From CAYTAP01 sp964435775 (lineage in GTDB: Bacteria; Planctomycetota; Phycisphaerae; Tepidisphaerales; Tepidisphaeraceae), in assembly GCA_964435775.1 (NCBI GenBank), contig CAYTAP010000034.1:1-29980 (forward strand): a DNA stretch of 29,980 nucleotides, written 5' to 3'. Positions 1 to 7,260 of the stretch are shown piece by piece. The notes under the pieces are model-generated. The model was not told the origin of the DNA, did not search any database, and saw nothing but the letters and a program-made list of their open reading frames with translations. Each line of letters opens with the position of its first letter. The first letter of the stretch is position 1. Position numbers and translations under genes: made by a program.

Positions 1-15
1 CATTCGTCAAATGGC

Positions 16-143
16 GGCCCCCTCCCCATCCCTCCCCCGGTGTACCGGGGGAGGGGGTAATGCTCCCCAAGCATGAACCATACGCCGATTGCGGGACTTT
101 TCCCTCCCCCGTTGTACCCAACGGGGGAGGGCAGGGAGGGGGT
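16..143. repeat. Paired GC-rich palindromes, family 2 (CCCTCCCCC/GGGGGAGGG)
   Basis: Two hairpins lie about 50 bp apart. The first pairs CCTCCCCCGG (31-40) with CCGGGGGAGG (45-54). The second pairs CCCTCCCCCGTTG (102-114) with CAACGGGGGAGGG (119-131). The outer flanks (CCCCCTCCCC on the left, GGGGAGGGGGTC on the right, with minor differences) are also inverted, so the whole is a nested palindrome. Relatives occur at 14432-14471 and 29826-29867. No gene is seen in 1-167. The element separates the RND pump from whatever lies upstream, and the adaptor and outer-membrane genes of such pumps are often just upstream. Confidence 0.85.
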
Positions 144-167
144 CTTCTCTTTCGGGGATCACAATGA

Positions 168-3100
168 ATGGGAACTTTCGTCATGCTTGAACGTGTATTG
201 CAATTCTCGGTTCGCAATCGATGGCTTGTCGTGCTCCTGACGATCGGGGCGGCGGGGCTGGGCGCTTATTCGCTCTGGCGGCTGCCGATCGATGCGGTGC
301 CGGACATCACGAACAACCAGGTGCAGATCAACACGGTATTGCCGGCGTTGTCGCCCTTTGAGGTGGAGAAGCAGATCACGTTTCCGATTGAAACGGCGCT
401 GGCCGGGACGCCGGGGTTGCAGTCGAGCCGATCCTTGTCACGCAATGGCTTTTCACAGGTCGTGGCGATCTTTGAGGACAACGTCGATTTGTATTTCGCG
501 CGTCAGCAGGTGCTCGAACGGCTCAACGAGGCGAGGGAAAGCCTGCCGCCGGGCGCCGAGCCGAAGATGGGACCGATCACGACGGGGCTGGGGGAAATCT
601 ACGTCTGGACGGTGGAGTTCAAGCATCCGCACGGCCAAGGGGCGGTGATTGTCGATGGACAGCCGGGATGGCAGGGCGATGGAACGTATCTGACGCCCGA
701 GGGGCGCAAGCTCGGCAGCGCGTTGGAACAAGCCTCCTATCTCCGCGAGGTGCAGGACTGGATCATCCGTCCGCAGGTGAAGGGCGTGGAAGGCGTGGCC
801 GGCGTGGACAGCATCGGCGGGTATGTGAAGCAGTATCACGTCCAGCCGGATCCGATGAAGCTGGTCTCCTACGGCCTGACGTTTCATGAGGTGATCGAGG
901 CGCTGGAGAAAAACAACGTCAGCGCCGGGGCGGGGTACATCGAGCACAAGGGGGAATCGTATCTCGTGCGGGTGGCGGGGCGCATCGGGGATGAGGAGCA
1001 GATCGCGGGCATCGTCGTCGGTTCTCGCAATGGAACGCCCATTAGCGTGAGCGACATCGCACAGGTGGGGTTGGGTGAGGAACTGCGCACCGGATCGGCG
1101 AGTGAGAATGGGGAGGAAGTCGTCACGGGCACGGCGATGATGCTTATCGGCGCCAACAGCCGCACCGTTGCGGTGGCGGTCGATGCGAAGATGGCACAGG
1201 TCAACCAGACGCTCCCGCCGGGAATCATCGCCAAGACCGTCCTTAACCGGATGACGCTGGTCGATGCGACGATCAAGACGATCACGAAGAACCTGACCGA
1301 AGGGGCGATTCTCGTCATTGTCGTCCTGTTCCTCCTGCTGGGCAACTTTCGGGCCGCCTGCATCACAGCGCTGGCGATTCCGCTCTCGATGCTGCTGACG
1401 GCGACGGGGATGGTGCAGGGGAAGGTCAGCGGCAACCTGATGAGTCTGGGCGCGATCGACTTTGGTTTGATCGTGGATGGTGCGGTCATTGTGGTGGAGA
1501 ATTGTTTGCGGCGATTGGCCGGGCGGCAGCATGAGCTTGGGCGCAAGCTGGCGCTGAACGAGCGGCTGGATGAGGTGATCGCGGCGGCAAAAGAAATGAT
1601 CAAGCCGTCGGTCTATGGACAGGCGATCATCATCACGGTCTACATTCCGATCCTCGCGCTGACGGGGGTGGAGGGGAAGATGTTCAAGCCGATGGCGCTG
1701 ACGGTCATTTTCGCGCTCGTCGGCGCGTTCGTGCTGTCGATGACCTTCATTCCCGCGATGATCGCCATCGGGATTCGCGGGCGGGTCAGGGAAAAGGAAA
1801 ACGGGCTGATGCGGCTGGCAAAGCGCATCTATGAACCGGCGCTGCGATGGTCCTTGCGCGGGCGGTGGGTCGTTGTGCCGCTGGCGGTGGTCGCGTTCGC
1901 GCTGTCGCTGATCCTTTTCACGCGGCTGGGGCAGGAGTTCGCCCCGACACTTGATGAGAAGAACATCGCGGTGCAGGCGATCCGCATCCCCAGTACAAGC
2001 CTCACCCAATCGACGCGGATGCAGTTTGAGGTGGAAAAGATTCTCGGAGCATTTCCCGAAACGGCGGTTGTCTATTCCAAGACGGGCACCGCGGAAATGG
2101 CGGCCGACCCGATGGGGCCAAACATCTCGGACACATTTGTCATATTGAAACCGACTCATGAGTGGCGAAGCGAGCGCGAGCTCGATGAGGCCATCGAGCG
2201 CCGTGAGCGCGAACTGGCGGCGATCCTTCCATCGCACGACGAGGAAGCCGGAGGGCACGGGCATGAGGAAGGCCCGCCGGCGAGCGGGCACAAGGGAAAA
2301 CTGCAGCGCCTGATGGAATTGGAGCTGTCGGTGCTTCCGGGCAACAACTGGGAATGGACCCAGCCCATTGAGATGCGTTTCAACGAGCTGATCTCCGGCA
2401 TCCGCAGTGATGTGGCGGTGAAGGTGTATGGGGATGAGTTTGAGCACATGGTGCCGGCCGCCGAAGAGATCGCACGGGTGTTGCGGGGCATTCCCGGCGC
2501 CGCTGACGTGAAGATGGAACAAACGAGCGGCCTTCCGGTGTTGAATGTTGAGATCGACCGCCAGGCCGTGGCGCGCTACGGCTTGAACATCGCGGATGTG
2601 CAGGAGGTGGTCTCCGTCGCCATCGGCGGGCGCGAGGCGGGACAGGTGTTCCAGGGGGACCGCCGGTTTGATCTGGTCGTCCGCCTGCCCGACGCCGTGC
2701 GCGGCGACGTTCATCAACTGGGCAACCTGCCCATTCCGCTGGCGAACAAGGATGAAGGAGGAAGGATGAACGATGCTGAAGATCCGCTGCATCCATCCTC
2801 ATCCTTCATCCTTCATCCTTCATCCTTCGCTTCCACGCCTGCGTTCGTGCCCTTGTCAAGCGTCGCCCGCGTGGAAATGATTGAGGGGATCAACCAGGTG
2901 AGCCGGGAGAATGGGAAGCGCCGGGTTGTCGTGCAGGCGAACGTGCGCGGGCGCGACATCGGATCGTTCGTGGCCGAGGCGCAAAAGGCGATCGCCGTGC
3001 AGGTGAAAGTGCCCCCGGGCTATTGGCTGGATTGGGGCGGTCAGTTTGAAAACCTGATGACCGCGCGGCAGCGCCTCATGATCGTCGTGCCGCTCTGCTT

Positions 3101-3584
3101 TTTCCTTATTTTCCTGCTCCTGTTCAGTTCCTTTGGATCAGTGAAACACGCGGTGATCGTCTTCACCGGCGTTCCGCTGGCGCTGACCGGCGGCATCGTC
3201 GCCCTCTGGCTGCGCGGCATGCCGTTTTCCATCACGGCGGCGGTGGGCTTCATCGCGCTCTCGGGCGTCGCGGTCCTCAACGGCCTGGTCATGATGACCT
3301 TCATCAACCAGCTTCGGCGCGACGGCGTCGGTTTGGACGAGGCGATCCTGCGCGGCTCGCTGACGCGCCTGCGCCCGGTGCTCATGACGGCGCTCGTCGC
3401 GGCGCTGGGCTTTGTTCCGATGGCATTGGCGACGGGAACGGGCGCCGAGGTGCAAAAGCCGCTGGCGACGGTCGTCATCGGCGGAATCATCTCCTCGACG
3501 ATCCTGACGTTGATCGTCCTGCCCGGACTCTATCGGATGTGGCATCGCCCCGAAACGATCACCGCAGGCGATCGATGCAGTTGA
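168..3584 (+). CDS. czcA: CzcA/CusA-type heavy-metal efflux RND transporter
   Basis: Inner-membrane HME-RND pump of 1138 aa that exports divalent or monovalent metal ions in exchange for protons, normally as the trimeric core of a tripartite CzcCBA or CusCBA complex. The N-terminus (MLERVLQFSVRNRWLVVL) and the motif DFGLIVDGAVIVVE near residues 428-444, with the proton-relay acidic residues of TM4, are typical of the family. So are QPIEMRFNELISGIRSDVAVKV and NQVSRENGKRRVVVQANVRG. Start 168 has GGGGA at 154-158 with 9-nt spacing; ATG 183 gives the canonical family start and is the alternative. Two oddities are visible: a His-rich insert near residues 689-711 (HDEEAGGHGHEE) and a heptamer-repeat-derived insert near residues 862-887. 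No adaptor or outer-membrane gene lies downstream, so partners should be upstream of the window. Metal specificity cannot be read from the sequence. The 3' end overlaps the convergent epimerase gene by 26 bp. Confidence 0.95.
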   Translation: MGTFVMLERVLQFSVRNRWLVVLLTIGAAGLGAYSLWRLPIDAVPDITNNQVQINTVLPALSPFEVEKQITFPIETALAGTPGLQSSRSLSRNGFSQVVAIFEDNVDLYFARQQVLERLNEARESLPPGAEPKMGPITTGLGEIYVWTVEFKHPHGQGAVIVDGQPGWQGDGTYLTPEGRKLGSALEQASYLREVQDWIIRPQVKGVEGVAGVDSIGGYVKQYHVQPDPMKLVSYGLTFHEVIEALEKNNVSAGAGYIEHKGESYLVRVAGRIGDEEQIAGIVVGSRNGTPISVSDIAQVGLGEELRTGSASENGEEVVTGTAMMLIGANSRTVAVAVDAKMAQVNQTLPPGIIAKTVLNRMTLVDATIKTITKNLTEGAILVIVVLFLLLGNFRAACITALAIPLSMLLTATGMVQGKVSGNLMSLGAIDFGLIVDGAVIVVENCLRRLAGRQHELGRKLALNERLDEVIAAAKEMIKPSVYGQAIIITVYIPILALTGVEGKMFKPMALTVIFALVGAFVLSMTFIPAMIAIGIRGRVREKENGLMRLAKRIYEPALRWSLRGRWVVVPLAVVAFALSLILFTRLGQEFAPTLDEKNIAVQAIRIPSTSLTQSTRMQFEVEKILGAFPETAVVYSKTGTAEMAADPMGPNISDTFVILKPTHEWRSERELDEAIERRERELAAILPSHDEEAGGHGHEEGPPASGHKGKLQRLMELELSVLPGNNWEWTQPIEMRFNELISGIRSDVAVKVYGDEFEHMVPAAEEIARVLRGIPGAADVKMEQTSGLPVLNVEIDRQAVARYGLNIADVQEVVSVAIGGREAGQVFQGDRRFDLVVRLPDAVRGDVHQLGNLPIPLANKDEGGRMNDAEDPLHPSSSFILHPSSFASTPAFVPLSSVARVEMIEGINQVSRENGKRRVVVQANVRGRDIGSFVAEAQKAIAVQVKVPPGYWLDWGGQFENLMTARQRLMIVVPLCFFLIFLLLFSSFGSVKHAVIVFTGVPLALTGGIVALWLRGMPFSITAAVGFIALSGVAVLNGLVMMTFINQLRRDGVGLDEAILRGSLTRLRPVLMTALVAALGFVPMALATGTGAEVQKPLATVVIGGIISSTILTLIVLPGLYRMWHRPETITAGDRCS
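2751..2828. repeat. (GGATGAA)n heptamer inverted-repeat element inside czcA
   Basis: The left arm (GATGAAGGAGGAAGGATGAA) is inverted relative to the right arm, a run of ATCCTTC heptamers at 2799-2828. The element stays in frame and is translated as HPSSSFILHPSSF at residues 875-887. It sits between the conserved segments LPIPL and FVPLSSVARVE, where CzcA proteins normally continue without a gap. A related heptamer run is at 25684-25710. Confidence 0.85.
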
Positions 3585-4875
3585 GCAGCGCCCGCGTGGT
3601 GTGATAACAGGCTTTCCAGTTGTTGCTCTTGGCGCCCGAGCCGATCAACGCGCCTTCGCGGGTGAGTGTGCCGTACCAGCCGCCGCGCTCGTGGTCGATC
3701 ATGTGCGCATTGACAAACGTCCACGTTTTCACGAACGCGTCCCAGTATGTCCCCGTGTCGCCCTTCTCGAATTGATCGTGCATCAGGAGCAGGGAATTGA
3801 GCGCCTCGGCCTGGACCCACCAGACCTTGGTGGTGTCGAGCTTGCCGCCGAAGGCGGTGGCGGCGGTGTCATACAGGCCGCCGAGTTCATCATCGAAGCC
3901 CCACGCCAGGGCGTGATCGTCGAGCTTGCGGGCGATGGGCCAGGTGCTTTGAATCAACGCGGGGTCTTTAAGAACTTCGGCCGTCTCCATGAGCAGGTAC
4001 GCGGTCTCCACATCGTGGCCGAAGGAATCGGTATACGGCACCGCCCGCCAGTCGCGGGTGTAGATCATCCCCAGGCAGCCGGGATCGACGGCGATGACAT
4101 CGCGGACGATGTGGAACAGCGCCGTCATGCTTTTCTTCAATTCCGCATCCGGCCAGACGCGATACAGCTCGGTGTAGGCTTCCAGCAGGTGGATGTGGCT
4201 GTTCATCGACTTGTAGCCGAAGGGCGTGATGGCGCCTTTGGCTTTTTGCGGCGGCGTGCCGGGCTGGGCTTGCAGGATCGGCGCGCCATCCAGCGTGGCG
4301 GTGTCGAAATAGCCGCCGTCCTTTTGATCGTGCAGATGCGCTTCCACCCATTGATAGCCGCGAATGGCCAGATCGAGCGCGCCGCTATTTTTGTCCAGCA
4401 CGCGGGAGGCATTGGCGGCGGCGTAGATGGCGAAGGCCTGCCCGTAGAGTTCCTTGGTCTGCGCCAGATCGGGCGTCAACATGCCTTCTTCATTCAGTTC
4501 CCAATAGAATCCGCCATGCCGCGCGTCCCACATCGTGCTTTCAAGATATTTCGCGCCATGCTCGGCCAGCGGCTTGAGCCGGCCGGCGTTTTTGGGGCGG
4601 CGGTACGCCAGCTCCGCGGCGATCCACGTCATTCGCGCCTGAAAGACAATGAACTTGCTCTGTTCATCCGCGCGCTTCCAGTCGGCGTCGAAGTTGGGCG
4701 TAAAACCCCCATGCCTGCGATCCACGGCATGGGAGAAAAACGCGCGGACATCCTGCTGGAGGACATCGGCCATCTGATCGGCGATCTGGGACTTGCTTTG
4801 CGCCATGGTGGGGGTGGGAACAATGACACTGATCAGCAGCCCGATGCCAACCGCCAGCAAAAAGGATCGACTCAT
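3559..4875 (-). CDS. Exported AGE-family (N-acylglucosamine / cellobiose 2-epimerase-like) protein
   Basis: Predicted (alpha/alpha)6-barrel sugar epimerase or isomerase of the AGE superfamily, 438 aa. Such enzymes epimerise C2 of N-acylglucosamine, mannose or the reducing end of beta-1,4-disaccharides. Visible family motifs are MNSHIHLLEAYT (His near 225), SFGHDVETAYLL (His near 285), KVWWVQAEALN (near 353) and the C-terminal NNWKACYHTTRAL (His near 424). These match the histidines used for proton abstraction in characterised members. Unusually, it begins with a clear signal peptide (residues 1-25, LLAVGIGLLISVIVPTPTMA), so it should act outside the cytoplasm, whereas well-studied AGE enzymes are cytosolic. 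GAAGGG lies 6 nt before the ATG. It is the last gene of the hydrolase cluster, 75 bp after the preceding hydrolase gene; a palindromic repeat fills most of that gap. The substrate is unknown. A role on products released by the four upstream hydrolases is an inference from position. Confidence 0.87.
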   Translation of the reverse strand: MSRSFLLAVGIGLLISVIVPTPTMAQSKSQIADQMADVLQQDVRAFFSHAVDRRHGGFTPNFDADWKRADEQSKFIVFQARMTWIAAELAYRRPKNAGRLKPLAEHGAKYLESTMWDARHGGFYWELNEEGMLTPDLAQTKELYGQAFAIYAAANASRVLDKNSGALDLAIRGYQWVEAHLHDQKDGGYFDTATLDGAPILQAQPGTPPQKAKGAITPFGYKSMNSHIHLLEAYTELYRVWPDAELKKSMTALFHIVRDVIAVDPGCLGMIYTRDWRAVPYTDSFGHDVETAYLLMETAEVLKDPALIQSTWPIARKLDDHALAWGFDDELGGLYDTAATAFGGKLDTTKVWWVQAEALNSLLLMHDQFEKGDTGTYWDAFVKTWTFVNAHMIDHERGGWYGTLTREGALIGSGAKSNNWKACYHTTRALLNCIDRLR

Positions 4876-4887
4876 GAAATGCCCTTC

Positions 4888-4954
4888 GTAGGGTGGGCAC
4901 TGCCCACCACGATTGCCTGGCGCGCTTACGACCGGTGGGCATTGCCCACCCTAC
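4888..4954. repeat. Nested palindrome, family 1 (GTAGGG...CCCTAC), copy a
   Basis: The 21-bp ends are inverted with one mismatch, and each end is itself a hairpin (GGTGGGCA/TGCCCACC). The 25-bp spacer resembles that of the copy at 9469-9535. The right end supplies the TAG stop (4951-4953 complement) of the hydrolase gene that ends at 4951. Confidence 0.92.
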
Positions 4955-7176
4955 TTAAAAAGCCGCAGCGCGATGTCTCGCGTGAACGTGGGGATGGCGA
5001 GCTTCACCACGCCGTTGTCCACTTCGGCTTGATCTTCCTTGACAACCTTCCCGCTCCGCGTGTCCCACCATTGCGCGGTGTAAGCACCGGCCGCCTTGGT
5101 GGGCATCGGAATCGAAAGCAGCGCATCGGACTGCGGCCTGGGCTCGATTTCCTTCATGTCATGGATCCAGTCCGAGGTCGGATCGAGCAGCCACACCAGC
5201 GTCTCGCCCGTGGGCGCATCCTGAAGCGAATACACTTCCAGATTGGTATAGCTGGATGAACGAACTCCCGTGAAGGTGATCGACTTGAGCGACACCCAAC
5301 TGATGCCCGTGCCGTTATCGAGCGTGATCGTGTGCTTGCCGGCCGGCACTTCGATGCGCCGATCCTTGTTGATCACCGCCCTGTAGGTGTGATATTTCTT
5401 GTCTTCCTCAACACTTTCGGCCTCCGGCGCGCCGGGCTTGGCCGTGAACTTGAAGTTGTCAACGACCTTGCCATCCAGACTGATGTTCAGATTGCACCCG
5501 GCGAAAACCTTATCGATATGCACGAGCATCGTTGACGCCTTGGGCAAATCGACATGCAAAATGGTGGGCGCTTGCATGTCGGGCTTGTCCATGCCGTGGT
5601 AAGTCACGGGCAATCCCGGCCAGGCCTGGCCGCTTTTGTTGATGGTGATTGGCTCGATGGGCGACGGTCCCCAGCCGCCGGTTGCTCGAACCACCATGTC
5701 GCTCCATGTTTGCGAACCGGCCGGCTGCTTTTGAGGCGACTCAATATCCAGAGGCTCAAAATGACGCTCGGACCAGGGGATCGTTTTGGCGAATTTCCCG
5801 ATGCCGCCAAAGACATGCCACACGTTCTTCGGCTGGACGTAGTTGTCCCACCACCAGGTCATCGCCACGCCCGGCGAACCGGACATCGCCGCCGCCCACA
5901 TCGCGTTGTGCAGGCTGGTGCCCTTGCCCACCTTGTCGATCCACTGGTCGGGCGTGCTCCAGCTCAAGCCAAACTCTCCGATGAGGTGCGGCTTGTGGTA
6001 GCGGGCGTTGAAGGATGCCACCGAGATCGCCACCGCAGGCGCGAAATCCGCCCGGCTGCCCAGTCCGGCGCCGTACAGGTGTGTTTGCGTCAAGTCGATG
6101 GTCGGCAGCGCCCATATGGCATCCGGACCTGATCCCATGAAGGCCGTGGTGATTGGATGCCGGTAGGGATCAACTTCCTTCATGTAGGTGGTTACATTGC
6201 GCGTCCACTCCACCGATGCGTTGGGGCCGGGAAGGTGATCCTGTTCACCCCACAGTTCCCAGAACGCCAGCGCCGTGTAGGCGCTGTAGCGCGCGGTGCA
6301 ATAGCGCACATACTTTTTATAAAACCGGATGGCTTGGGGGTTGGAGAAATAGTCCTGGCGCTTGTCATCCGGCACCGGGCCGCCGTTTTTGGCGTTATAG
6401 GGATTGGTCGCCCATGTCGCATTGCCGGGGGTTTTGGCTGTTCCAAACGCGGAGGCGACGTTCAGGGTGAACATCATGCGGATGCCGCTTTTTTCGGCCA
6501 TCTCAAAGATGCGATCGTAATAAGCCGCACCATTTGCATCATATCGGCCGATGCCGGACTCGTGTGATTCAACCAGATGCCCGCCGTTAATGAACACGCG
6601 TGCGAAGTTGCAATCCTGCGCCTCCATTTTGGCGAACCAGTCTCGATAGTCGTCCAGGCCCCGCTTGTCGGCCCACGCCATGTTCAAGCCCACCATGAAA
6701 TACGACGCACCGGAATCAAACTGGAAATAGCGATGGCTGTCCTTTTGCCGGCGCACCATGCCCGGATTGGCTGAGGGGGCAACCTCAAAACTCACGCTTT
6801 CACTCGTGCGCGTGCCAGCCTCGTCCTTGGCGCTGACCATAAACGTCCATTTGCCCGCATGGGGCGCGAAGCGAATGCGCCACTGCGGCTGCTTTGGCAT
6901 ATCGCCACCGGCCACCGAAGCATCCGTCGGCGGTTCATACCAGAACGCCGGCATCACCCATTTCTTGCCCGCCTCATCGGTGAACGTCGCATCAACGGCA
7001 ATCACGTCGGGATTGAATGGATTGTCATAGCTCTTGCCAAGGTCCACCGACCATTGCACCAGGTCATACGCGGCGATGGACGACTTGCCATCGACACGCT
7101 GGACATGAATATCCTGTGCCCAGGCACTGATGGCGCTCAGCAGGATGCAGACAACCAAGGCGATCTTTAACTGCAT
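4951..7176 (-). CDS. Secreted DUF5060-type glycoside hydrolase-like protein, paralogue 1
   Basis: 741-aa exported protein. Layout: signal peptide (1-20, cut after AWA), DUF5060-like beta domain (about 25-125), a (beta/alpha)8 glycosidase-like barrel (about 145-430), a ligand-binding-like beta-sandwich (about 540-650), and a C-terminal domain ending PTFTRDIALRLFK. The candidate nucleophile E401 sits in HLIGEFGLSW. The candidate acid/base E311 sits in FWELWGEQ, where Gly replaces the Asn that precedes this Glu in most clan GH-A enzymes. The barrel may therefore be altered in mechanism or inactive. The start is ATG 7176, because the signal peptide MQLKIALVVC begins there; the frame upstream is repeat DNA. 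The stop codon TAG is provided by the adjoining palindrome. It shares its signal peptide and N-terminus with paralogue 2 but its C-terminus with paralogue 3. Exact GH family and substrate cannot be named. Confidence 0.88.
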   Translation of the reverse strand: MQLKIALVVCILLSAISAWAQDIHVQRVDGKSSIAAYDLVQWSVDLGKSYDNPFNPDVIAVDATFTDEAGKKWVMPAFWYEPPTDASVAGGDMPKQPQWRIRFAPHAGKWTFMVSAKDEAGTRTSESVSFEVAPSANPGMVRRQKDSHRYFQFDSGASYFMVGLNMAWADKRGLDDYRDWFAKMEAQDCNFARVFINGGHLVESHESGIGRYDANGAAYYDRIFEMAEKSGIRMMFTLNVASAFGTAKTPGNATWATNPYNAKNGGPVPDDKRQDYFSNPQAIRFYKKYVRYCTARYSAYTALAFWELWGEQDHLPGPNASVEWTRNVTTYMKEVDPYRHPITTAFMGSGPDAIWALPTIDLTQTHLYGAGLGSRADFAPAVAISVASFNARYHKPHLIGEFGLSWSTPDQWIDKVGKGTSLHNAMWAAAMSGSPGVAMTWWWDNYVQPKNVWHVFGGIGKFAKTIPWSERHFEPLDIESPQKQPAGSQTWSDMVVRATGGWGPSPIEPITINKSGQAWPGLPVTYHGMDKPDMQAPTILHVDLPKASTMLVHIDKVFAGCNLNISLDGKVVDNFKFTAKPGAPEAESVEEDKKYHTYRAVINKDRRIEVPAGKHTITLDNGTGISWVSLKSITFTGVRSSSYTNLEVYSLQDAPTGETLVWLLDPTSDWIHDMKEIEPRPQSDALLSIPMPTKAAGAYTAQWWDTRSGKVVKEDQAEVDNGVVKLAIPTFTRDIALRLFK

Positions 7177-7192
7177 GGTGAAAATCTTTCCC

Positions 7193-7260
7193 GTAGGGTG
7201 GGCCTTGGCCCACCAGTTCATGCACATTTCATTATTGCGGTGGGCCAAGGCCCACCCTAC
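7193..7260. repeat. Nested palindrome, family 1, copy b
   Basis: Perfect 22-bp inverted ends starting GTAGGGTGGGCC, each end itself a hairpin (GGTGGGCC/GGCCCACC), with a spacer of about 24 bp. It fills nearly all of the 80-bp gap between two hydrolase genes. Positions 7257-7259 are the TAG stop (complement) of the upstream gene. Confidence 0.93.

Noticed and set aside
453..2792. Long open frame antisense to the metal pump gene (779 codons)
   Set aside because: Shadow of strong GC codon bias in czcA; composition is rich in R, H, D and Q, with no start context or family match.
2751..2828. CRISPR-like array of short repeats
   Set aside because: The units are 7 bp with no spacers, in coding sequence, and no cas gene is nearby.
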